A stretch of 25,067 bases of DNA from contig DATGLE010000065.1 of the NCBI GenBank assembly GCA_035294325.1, positions 1 to 25,067 of the forward strand. Direction: 5' to 3'. Made by a program: the position numbers and the translations under genes. The notes below the pieces were generated by a model, which saw only the letters and a program-made list of their open reading frames with translations, did no database searches and was not told where the DNA came from. Positions 6,712 to 12,927 of the stretch are shown one piece after another; positions within the stretch are counted from its first letter, which is position 1; each line of letters opens with the position of its first letter. This stretch comes from DATGLE01 sp035294325. Lineage in GTDB: Bacteria > Chloroflexota > Ktedonobacteria > Ktedonobacterales > Ktedonobacteraceae.

Positions 6712-9018
6712 TTAATACTCAGGGGAGAGCCAGGCCCAGCTAATGATGCCGCGCGGATAGTTGTAGCCATTCCAGTCGCTGCCGTCGTCGCGGATGCCAT
6801 CGACGAAGTTCCCCGGACTATCGATGTTGCGGTCATAAGCAGTCCGCGCCACATCAAGACGCGCGCAGGAGGCACAGCCACGCGCGGTATAGATGAAATC
6901 GGCAACGAGAGCGGAGAGCATCACCTTGCTGAACCATGAGTACTGGCGACAATTGCCTCCCGCGCACTGTGAACCCGTCGCTGGCAGCGAGGTCATGGCG
7001 ATCATCGGCGGCTGAGCGAGCGTGGAGGCCGCCAGGTCGGCTGGATACTGCTGCGCCAGGTCGGCCAGCAATTGCTGATTCATACTGCCGTCCTGCCCGA
7101 TGAGATGCAGGTAGAAGAGGCCCTCTCCAAGCGTAATAGTGCGCCCATCGCAGTTACTAAAGGCATTATTAGCGGCAACCGGCAGGAAACCGTTGCTGTT
7201 GTACTCCCTGACCATCGCGCCCTCGATGCGAGTGGCGGCCTTATTCCAGGTGCCGGCGTTGTCGTCTCCGGGGATCAGTGCATCGAGATAGGCTGCGGCG
7301 CGATACCCCGTCGCCTCCTTCAAGCCCTGATAATAGAGATTGCCGGCGCCGCTCGCATCGTTATGCAGGCAATCGCTGGCTGCATCATATGTTGTGTTAG
7401 TATCATGGGAGCGGTTAGCAATGCCGGTAGCGGGATCGCCAACGTTGCTATTGTGTAGCATCGCGGCATCGATCTGGCCGATATGCTGCTGGAGGAAAGA
7501 TCTATCACCGGTTATGAACTCGTAGTAGGCCATAAGCAGAGCAACATCATCATTCTCTTCCGTCGGCATCGGCGCGCCGGTAGCGACATAGGGAGGCGCG
7601 TAGCAGCTCGCGCGGAAGGTCGGGACGCCTTCCTCTGGAACGGTGCAGCGACCATTGCTATCGATATTGCCGCCCTGGTCATGCTGGAAATAGAGTCCCG
7701 CGCTATCGCTTGTGGCATTGGCAAAGACCGTAGAGAGCGCTGCTTTGAAAAACCAGGGCGCGCGGTTGATCTCGAAATAGCCATACTCGTGCATGACATC
7801 GACGGTTGACAAAAAGCCATAGTTGCCCTCATACACCGCCGCATCGTAGCCGCCGCCCGCGCATGCCTGGCGAGCGAGCAGCCAGGTGGAGGCTTTGTAG
7901 CTGCGCAGCGTATCGCCGATAAGCCAGCGCTGCTGCGGCGTCAAAACATCATTCTGAATCAGGAAATCTTCCATTACCTGCGCCCGCGCCAGTAAATCGT
8001 CGCGCGTCGATATATTATCGATGGCAAAATCGATGATGGCGTTTACCGAGGACCACTCGCTCGCCGCGAAAAGTCCCTCGTCCTGGCAGGAGGCCGGCAA
8101 CTTTGTATTGACCAGGAGCGACTGGCTGGCGTTCCAGCCGCCGAGGACCAGATAGGCCGTCTGTGTCTGCATAGCGCCTACGCTGTAGCTCCACGCCAGG
8201 CCCGCGCGATCAGCTTCGTGCGTAGAGCAGGTCCAGTGCGCACTGTCGCCGGCGAGAAAGAGCGTCCCCCCGGTTACATCGGCGGAGGGAGCGTAGGTGA
8301 GGGCGCTCACAGCAGTACCGCCGGGCGTTGTGTGCTGCATACAGGCGCGCGAGGCGGGCAATCGTCGATTGCTGCCGAAGAGAAACGTACCCCGCCGCGT
8401 GTCGAAGCTGGCGTTTTGCAGGCTTACGCCAACGATCAGCGCAGGCATGGTATCATCCTTCACCGCCCCGGCGCAATCGACAATCTCCGTGCAGCCCGGC
8501 TCGCCCTCAAAGGCAGCAATAAAATCAACCACAACGTGCATTCCGGCGACGCCGGGAACTTCGGCCAGCCAGCGCGTCGTATCCAGTCCTTGAATCCAGC
8601 GCTCGTTGCTGAGATAGCTATCGCCACGCGCGCGGTTCAACGCGCCCATGTGAAACATAAACGTTCTGGACTGGTCCGCCGGCATAACCCCGACAACATA
8701 GCTCGCGGCGTTATCATGATAAACGCCATCGGTCCCGCTCTGTACACTGGCAGCGCCGGGAGAGATGGCAAAATCGAACCGCGAGCCAAAGGTTACGTTG
8801 TAGTTAGTGAAGTGGGCATCGGCGCGCAGCGTCTGCACTGGCAGGCGGGGATCCAGGAGGATATCGGATGGCGCCGGTGGGGTCGAGGACGTGTGCGGGC
8901 GCAGCAGAGCCAGTATCGTGTACGCCGCCGCGTGCGTCTCCAGCGTCTGAGATGAGACGACTGCGCATAAGACGATACAGAGGACCAGGAACATGAGCAG
9001 AGAGCGCAGGCTACGCAC
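6712..9018 (-). CDS. Secreted GH52-like glycosidase (putative beta-xylosidase family)
   Basis: This is a 768-aa protein starting at GTG 9016-9018, with AAGAGG seven nt upstream. Residues 1-30 form a signal peptide (basic start, hydrophobic MFLVLCIVLCAVV, then SSQTLETHA). The N-terminal half (about 60-300) is beta-rich and the C-terminal half alpha-helical, as in (alpha/alpha)6 glycosidases with a beta-sandwich. The segment RSYKASTWLL ... YEGNYGFLSTVDVMHEYGYF (372-415) matches, from memory of the family, the GH52 pattern RSYxGSTELL ... NEGEYRMMNTFDLTVD. E397 then takes the nucleophile position. NTTYDAASD (541-549) and NLYYQGLKE correspond to the GH52 region carrying the acid Asp (D545). GH52 enzymes release xylose from xylooligosaccharides and are usually about 700 aa and cytoplasmic, so a secreted relative is less typical. 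GH116 is a possible alternative. Substrate is not established. Confidence 0.7.
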   Translation of the reverse strand: MRSLRSLLMFLVLCIVLCAVVSSQTLETHAAAYTILALLRPHTSSTPPAPSDILLDPRLPVQTLRADAHFTNYNVTFGSRFDFAISPGAASVQSGTDGVYHDNAASYVVGVMPADQSRTFMFHMGALNRARGDSYLSNERWIQGLDTTRWLAEVPGVAGMHVVVDFIAAFEGEPGCTEIVDCAGAVKDDTMPALIVGVSLQNASFDTRRGTFLFGSNRRLPASRACMQHTTPGGTAVSALTYAPSADVTGGTLFLAGDSAHWTCSTHEADRAGLAWSYSVGAMQTQTAYLVLGGWNASQSLLVNTKLPASCQDEGLFAASEWSSVNAIIDFAIDNISTRDDLLARAQVMEDFLIQNDVLTPQQRWLIGDTLRSYKASTWLLARQACAGGGYDAAVYEGNYGFLSTVDVMHEYGYFEINRAPWFFKAALSTVFANATSDSAGLYFQHDQGGNIDSNGRCTVPEEGVPTFRASCYAPPYVATGAPMPTEENDDVALLMAYYEFITGDRSFLQQHIGQIDAAMLHNSNVGDPATGIANRSHDTNTTYDAASDCLHNDASGAGNLYYQGLKEATGYRAAAYLDALIPGDDNAGTWNKAATRIEGAMVREYNSNGFLPVAANNAFSNCDGRTITLGEGLFYLHLIGQDGSMNQQLLADLAQQYPADLAASTLAQPPMIAMTSLPATGSQCAGGNCRQYSWFSKVMLSALVADFIYTARGCASCARLDVARTAYDRNIDSPGNFVDGIRDDGSDWNGYNYPRGIISWAWLSPEY

Positions 9019-9119
9019 AGCATACCTCTTAATCGATGAGTTTCACTATTAAAAAGACGAGCTATCGCTGTCCCCTGGAGCGACAAAGGACTTTTGGCAC
9101 CACTGCCCTCACACACCCG

Positions 9120-9239
9120 TGCGAGCGCCTGCGGCGCTCGCCCTGTAGATGATGTTGTGTGGCACAGGCGCGAAGCGCCTGTGCCACACAACATCATCTA
9201 CTCTGGCGCGGCTTCGCCGCGCGAACGGCGCAAGGGAGG
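9120..9239. repeat. Long-palindrome element, copy C
   Basis: The core arms at 9145-9171 and 9175-9201 are 27 bp and pair perfectly around GAA. The left flank, tgcgagcgcctgcggcgctc (9120-9139), is the clearest version of the first mini-palindrome. The right flank, GCGCGGCTTCGCCGCGCG, is the clearest version of the second. It sits in the divergent gap between the glycosidase gene and the DivIC-like gene, upstream of both. Confidence 0.88.
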
Positions 9240-9345
9240 GTAAAGGGCTTTGCCCCTGCACCCTGGTTGTACAATAAAAAAGAAACCAATTCAAGATAGG
9301 ATACGTTTATTGGATAGAGGGTTGTGACAGTTGCAAGGAGGTCAT

Positions 9346-9819
9346 GTGCAGAGTCGTCCAGGTAGACCGCAATATCCGCCGCGTTCCGGGGGAGCGAATA
9401 TTACCTCCGCCGTCGGGATGCAAGAAACAGCCGGGCGCATCCGCGCCAGGAGGACATCGCTGTTCACAAAAACCGTGATGTGGGTTACTGCACTGATCTG
9501 CATGGCTTTTCTACTGGGTTCGCTGGCGCAGGCATGGTCGAATAGCCAGTTGATGCAGCAGGTACAGAAGGAGCAGCAGCGACTGGAGCAATTGCAAGCC
9601 GACCACGCGCGCCTGGCGCAGTCGGTGAATTATTATAAGGACCCATCCGTCATTGAGAGCGAGGCGCGGCAGCAGCTTGGTTACATCCGCCCGGGCGAGC
9701 ATGCAGTGGTTATCGTCAGCGGGGATAACCAGGGATCACAGGGCGCGGCGCAGCATCCGGGCGCCCCAATGCAGCCGAACTTCTGGCAGGCATGGTGGAA
9801 TACCTTTTTTGGGCAGTAA
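9346..9819 (+). CDS. DivIC/FtsB-like septum formation initiator
   Basis: The protein has about 157 aa, starting at GTG 9346, which follows AAGGAGG by only four nt. A TTG at 9331 would place the start before that ribosome binding site. An internal ATG at 9418 has no such site. The layout is that of the DivIC/FtsB/FtsL group: a basic cytoplasmic N-terminus, one TM segment (VTALICMAFLLGSLAQAW), then a heptad-like coiled coil rich in Gln/Leu (QLMQQVQKEQQRLEQLQADH). The family-typical segment DPSVIESEARQQLGYIRPGE ends the coiled coil. Such proteins are bitopic divisome components that bridge early and late division proteins in the septum. The C-terminal 35 residues are Gly/Gln/Pro-rich and end in an aromatic patch (FWQAWWNTFF), which is unusual. 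Confidence 0.85.
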   Translation: MQSRPGRPQYPPRSGGANITSAVGMQETAGRIRARRTSLFTKTVMWVTALICMAFLLGSLAQAWSNSQLMQQVQKEQQRLEQLQADHARLAQSVNYYKDPSVIESEARQQLGYIRPGEHAVVIVSGDNQGSQGAAQHPGAPMQPNFWQAWWNTFFGQ

Positions 9820-9954
9820 ATAAGCAAAAGTCCTGGCATGCTTGAAAAAGCAGGGGGCAGGGGACCGCCATCCCCTGCCGGGGTGTGGGGTGTCCCCACT
9901 TTTTCTCCCAAAACCTGCGGATGCGCCCATAAGCAAAAGTCCTGGCATGCTTGA
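9820..9954. repeat. 26-bp direct repeat pair
   Basis: Two identical 26-mers, beginning ATAAGCAAAAGTCCTGGCAT and ending GCTTGA, lie at 9820-9845 and 9929-9954. The 83 nt between them contain a G-rich/C-rich stretch (cagggggcaggggaccgcc, cccctgccgggg) able to fold. The first copy starts at the stop codon of the division gene. This may be a remnant of an interspersed repeat. Confidence 0.75.
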
Positions 9955-9972
9955 CAGAAGCGGTATGATAAA

Positions 9973-10002
9973 TGTATAACGTTGCTATAACAATGTTATA
10001 CA
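9973..10002. promoter_or_regulatory. Operator-like inverted repeat
   Basis: TGTATAAC at 9973-9980 and GTTATACA at 9995-10002 form a perfect 8-bp inverted repeat with a 14-nt AT-rich spacer, also containing CTATAAC. It lies just before a small ORF and terminator and could be a regulator binding site overlapping a promoter. No cognate regulator is visible. Confidence 0.35.
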
Positions 10003-10029
10003 ATCAAAACCATTGGAAAGTTCAGGTCA

Positions 10030-10137
10030 ATGGAAAAACAACGCGCTTACAAAGCACTTACCCTTATGATTATGCAGCTCCAGTACTGGCTGGAGCTTTT
10101 CGGGTTTGTACTTGGTGATGCGCGTTTCGCGGTGTAA
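10030..10137 (+). CDS. Possible leader peptide or small ORF (35 aa)
   Basis: An ATG-to-TAA frame encodes MEKQRAYKALTL then MIMQLQYWLELFGFVLGD and a short tail. There is no strong ribosome binding site. Within it, AGCTCCAG and CTGGAGCT form an 8-bp hairpin with a six-base loop (about 10077-10098). A strong intrinsic terminator follows 15 nt after the stop, and the glutamine amidotransferase gene starts 53 nt after the terminator. The order of small ORF, hairpin, terminator and gene is like an attenuator leader. It could equally be a small RNA ending at the terminator. Coding status is uncertain. Confidence 0.3.
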   Translation: MEKQRAYKALTLMIMQLQYWLELFGFVLGDARFAV

Positions 10138-10151
10138 ACGGGTTATTATTC

Positions 10152-10188
10152 AAAGCGGAACGCAATACCTGAAGCGTTCCGCTTTTTT
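10152..10188 (+). terminator. Intrinsic terminator
   Basis: AAAGCGGAACGC (10152-10163) pairs with GCGTTCCGCTTT (10174-10185) around a 10-nt loop, and six T follow the GC-rich stem. This is a canonical rho-independent terminator. It lies upstream of the amidotransferase gene, so it ends a short upstream transcript or acts as an attenuator. Confidence 0.88.
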
Positions 10189-10240
10189 ATTATCCAGAAC
10201 AAACCGCGGTCTCATCTTAAAACTATAAGGAGTCTCAGTA

Positions 10241-11014
10241 ATGCGTCCATTAATAGGTATCCCTTGCCATGCGGGGGAACATAAGGATACCAGCCGACCC
10301 ATCTACGGCAATAATAGAGCGTATACCCATGCTGTGGAGCATGCAGGCGGCACGCCCATTCTGATCCCGCTGCTGGACGACCTCTCGGGGCTGACCGCTT
10401 TGCTTCCTCATCTTAATGGGCTACTCCTTTCGGGGGGCGTGGACGTTGAACCCCATTACTACCACGAGAAACCCCATCCGATGCTCGGCGAGACAGATCC
10501 ACGGCTCGACGAAATGGAGATGGCTTTAGCACATTATGCTCTGGAGAAAGACCTGCCAATACTCGGTGTGTGTCGCGGTATGCAACTTCTGAATGTAGCC
10601 CTGGGAGGCAGCCTCTATCAAGATCTCAGCGCGCAATACCCGGGCAGCCTGCGGCACGCGAATGGGGATCTGCCCCGCAACACAATCATTCATAGCATCC
10701 AGGTTGAGCGTGACAGTCGCATGGAAGAGGTTCTGGGCGCATGTGAGGTGATGGCTAACAGCCTGCATCACCAGGCGATCAAAGAGCCTGGCAGGGGAGT
10801 TCGCATTACTGGCCGTGCCGGGGATGGCGTAGCTGAATTGATGGAGGTGCCCGGTCAGCGTTTTATGCTCGCGGTACAATGTCATCCCGAAGAATTATAT
10901 ACGGAGCACCCCGCCTGGTCTCGTCTCTTCAAAGCCTTTGTCGATGCCTGCGCGAAGAACACAGGGCGCCATTATGAACTGGTGGGACCTGTCCTGACAC
11001 CCAGCGCCGTATAA
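10241..11014 (+). CDS. Class I glutamine amidotransferase-like peptidase C26 (gamma-glutamyl-GABA hydrolase type)
   Basis: This is a 257-aa cytoplasmic enzyme of the PuuD/peptidase C26 family. It begins with the family signature MRPLIGIPC. The oxyanion-strand sequence GLLLSGGVDVEPHYY (60-74) is followed by the nucleophile elbow GVCRGMQLLNVALGGSLYQD (C111) and the His-Glu pair in VQCHPEE (H215, E217), so the catalytic triad is complete. Members hydrolyse gamma-glutamyl amides such as gamma-glutamyl-GABA in putrescine breakdown; other paralogs have unknown substrates. The ATG has AAGGAG 10-11 nt upstream. No putrescine-pathway neighbours are present, so puuD function is not claimed. Expression may depend on readthrough of the terminator at 10152-10188. 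Confidence 0.9.
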   Translation: MRPLIGIPCHAGEHKDTSRPIYGNNRAYTHAVEHAGGTPILIPLLDDLSGLTALLPHLNGLLLSGGVDVEPHYYHEKPHPMLGETDPRLDEMEMALAHYALEKDLPILGVCRGMQLLNVALGGSLYQDLSAQYPGSLRHANGDLPRNTIIHSIQVERDSRMEEVLGACEVMANSLHHQAIKEPGRGVRITGRAGDGVAELMEVPGQRFMLAVQCHPEELYTEHPAWSRLFKAFVDACAKNTGRHYELVGPVLTPSAV

Positions 11015-11020
11015 CAACAG

Positions 11021-11097
11021 GCGAGCGCTACAGCGCTCGCCTTCTGTACAAAATAGAGAGGAAATGCGCGAAGCGCATTTCCTCTCTATTTTGTACA
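11021..11097. repeat. Long-palindrome element, copy D (one flank lost)
   Basis: The left mini-palindrome GGCGAGCGCT-AC-AGCGCTCGCC (11021-11042) is followed by 25-bp perfect arms at 11045-11069 and 11073-11097 around GAA. The apex is ATGCGC-GAA-GCGCAT. The usual right flank is missing. It lies between convergent genes and here could also end transcription from both sides. Confidence 0.85.
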
Positions 11098-11133
11098 TTC
11101 CCTTGTGCAGGGGAACCGCGAGACCGCAATAAT

Positions 11134-12222
11134 CTAGGACGGAATGTCAGCCGGTGGAACCAGCGTGCCGGCCTTGATCTGATCGGCGAATGCCTGGGCC
11201 TTCTGGACCGCATCGGCGGGAACATCTTTGCTCGGGGGAGCATAGCCAACGCCGTCATGCGCGAGATCGAAGGTGGGCGGATTGTTGGTATACTGTCCCT
11301 GCTCGAAGCTATTGATCGTATCGTAGACGGCAACATCCACCCGTTTGAGCGCGCTGGTAATTACATCAGGATGGATATAGCCCTGGTCGGCATCGACGCC
11401 AATGCCAAAGACCCCCTTCTGGAAGGCTGCATCGAGCGCGCCGATACCACAACCACCGGCAACCTGAAAGATGATATCGGCCTGATGCTGGTTGATCTGG
11501 CTCAGGGCAATATCTTTACATTTTGCTGTCGCCGTGAAATCTTGCGAGTAATCAAGCTCCATAGTGGCTGACGGATCGACCTTCTGGAGGCAATACTTGA
11601 AGCCGGCGATGTAACGGTTGACGGGCGGGATCGATTGGCCGCCTACCACGCCCACCGTGTTCTTGCCGAGCAACTGTGGGATCTTGGCCTTACCGTCCAC
11701 CTCCATCTGACCGGCGATAGCGCCAACCAGGCAGCCCGCCTCCTGCTCTTTGAAGAAGAGGGGCGCGACGTTGGGGAGATTATCGCAGTTGGAGGAACCG
11801 GCAGGGATGGCGCAGCCATCAACGATAGCAAACTTCTTGTTGGGGAACTGCTTCGCTATCTGATCCAGCGGCGTCTCCATCAGGAAGCCCACGGCGATCA
11901 CCAGATCGGCGCTCTGAGCTGCCAGCGTAAGGTTAGTGACATAATCGTTCTGTGTCTGCGTCTGAATGACCTTTGCCGGGAAGCCGTACTGCTTCTGGGC
12001 CTTCGTGTAGCCGGTGTAGGCGAGGTGATTGAAACCGTTGTCGTTCAATCCTCCGATATCGGTCACGAGCGCGACCTTCTGCGGAGCTTTCGTGGTGGGT
12101 GTACTTCCGCTGCTTCCACTGCTGTTACCAGTTGTTGTGCCACTGCTCCCACAGGCGCTGAGCAGCATGACAAATATGGTCAGGAGGGATGCGAGCGGAG
12201 CAAGATAGCCAGACCTTCGCAT
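11134..12222 (-). CDS. BMP-family lipoprotein, ABC-transporter substrate-binding protein
   Basis: The protein has 362 aa from the ATG at 12220-12222, with AAAGGA seven to eight nt upstream; the frame stays open 240 nt further but without a ribosome binding site. A lipoprotein signal peptide ends in LLSAC, making C24 the lipidated residue, followed by a Ser/Gly/Thr linker. The mature part matches the BMP/Med family: KVALVTDIGGLNDNGFNHLA, then VIAVGF, PNKKFAIVD, EQEAGCLVGAIAG, and GIGVDADQGY near the C-terminus. Family members bind purine nucleosides or related ligands and feed an ABC importer. No permease or ATPase gene is adjacent, so this copy is an orphan. The extra cysteines (for example in DGCAIPAGSSNCDN) could form disulphides outside the cell. 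Confidence 0.9.
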   Translation of the reverse strand: MRRSGYLAPLASLLTIFVMLLSACGSSGTTTGNSSGSSGSTPTTKAPQKVALVTDIGGLNDNGFNHLAYTGYTKAQKQYGFPAKVIQTQTQNDYVTNLTLAAQSADLVIAVGFLMETPLDQIAKQFPNKKFAIVDGCAIPAGSSNCDNLPNVAPLFFKEQEAGCLVGAIAGQMEVDGKAKIPQLLGKNTVGVVGGQSIPPVNRYIAGFKYCLQKVDPSATMELDYSQDFTATAKCKDIALSQINQHQADIIFQVAGGCGIGALDAAFQKGVFGIGVDADQGYIHPDVITSALKRVDVAVYDTINSFEQGQYTNNPPTFDLAHDGVGYAPPSKDVPADAVQKAQAFADQIKAGTLVPPADIPS

Positions 12223-12305
12223 AGACGTGTCCTTTCTTCTCCACATTGAGAGAGCGCAGCAGCATCCATAATAGCAATAGGATAGCATACTTTGTGTATC
12301 TGCGT

Positions 12306-12360
12306 CACAGTAATTTCTCACAAATCCGCCTTCTGTGGCACAGCAATTTCTCACAAATCC
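12306..12360. repeat. 22-bp direct repeat
   Basis: CACAGTAATTTCTCACAAAT plus CC at 12306-12327 recurs at 12339-12360 with a single T/C difference, at a 33-nt period. It lies upstream of the lipoprotein gene and abuts palindrome copy E. The role is unknown. Confidence 0.7.
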
Positions 12361-12402
12361 CTTTCTATACATGCCGCCTGCGGCGGCATGTATAGAAAGG
12401 GA
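12358..12402. repeat. Long-palindrome element, copy E (short, no flanks)
   Basis: Perfect 21-bp arms at 12358-12378 and 12382-12402 surround TGC. The apex is GCCGCC-TGC-GGCGGC. The mini-palindrome flanks of the other copies are absent, so membership in the family is tentative. Confidence 0.7.
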
Positions 12403-12434
12403 AAAAGAGGTTTTTCGGGGGACACCCCCGCGCC

Positions 12435-12715
12435 CCCGTCGAGGGGCCGCAGTCCCTTGCATCCCCGCCCTACGGCAAAGAGCGGTCTCGGGAGTCTCCT
12501 ATGCCCCGTCAAGGGGCCGCAGTCCCTTGCATCCCCGCCTGGCCGCGCAAAGAGCGGTCTCGGGAGCCTCCTATGCCCCGTCGAGGGGCCGCAGTCCCTT
12601 GCATCCCCGCCCTACGGCAAAGAGCGGTCTCCGCCGCTTCCCATGCCCCGCCGAGGAGCAACGGTCCCTTGCATCCCCGCTCTACGGCAAAGGGCGGTCT
12701 CGGGAGCCTCTCGCC
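12435..12715. repeat. Tandem repeat tract, about 70-bp period, four copies
   Basis: The unit runs from CCCCGTCGAGGGGCCGC through agtcccttgcatccccgcc, tacggcaaagagcggtct and cgggagcctcctatg. The anchor gtcccttgcatccccgc begins at about 12453, 12523, 12595 and 12664, so the spacing is 70, 72 and 69 nt. A degenerate fifth anchor is at about 12806. Copies differ by a few substitutions. Frames are open through the tract only because of its composition and period; I see no gene. Confidence 0.8.
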
Positions 12716-12882
12716 TCCCGGGCATAGGGCTACTGCTTTTGGCTTATCCGCCCCTCATACAGGGTCTCCCGCTTTATGGAAATAAGAGAGTTGTTGGGGA
12801 TCTCCTTGCATCCCCGCTTTGTGGCGCCGCGTTCTCATCGATTATATACGTAGTAACGAGGGGGGGACTCACGCCGTCACAT

Positions 12883-12914
12883 CAATAAAAAAGGGCGCCT
12901 CGCACGAGGCGCCC
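12883..12914 (-). terminator. Intrinsic terminator of the NYN gene
   Basis: On the minus strand a GGGCGCCTCG/CGAGGCGCCC stem (10 bp) is followed at once by a T-run, seen as aataaaaaa at 12884-12892 on the plus strand. It lies 14 nt after the stop codon of the NYN-domain gene. Confidence 0.85.
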
Positions 12915-12927
12915 CACGCAATATCCC

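Noticed and set aside
12435..12715. CRISPR array
   Set aside because: Units are contiguous 70-bp tandem repeats without unique spacers, and there are no cas genes.
12292..12888. 198-codon frame across the 70-bp repeats
   Set aside because: The translation merely reflects the tandem repeats and palindrome copy E; there is no ribosome binding site or recognisable domain.
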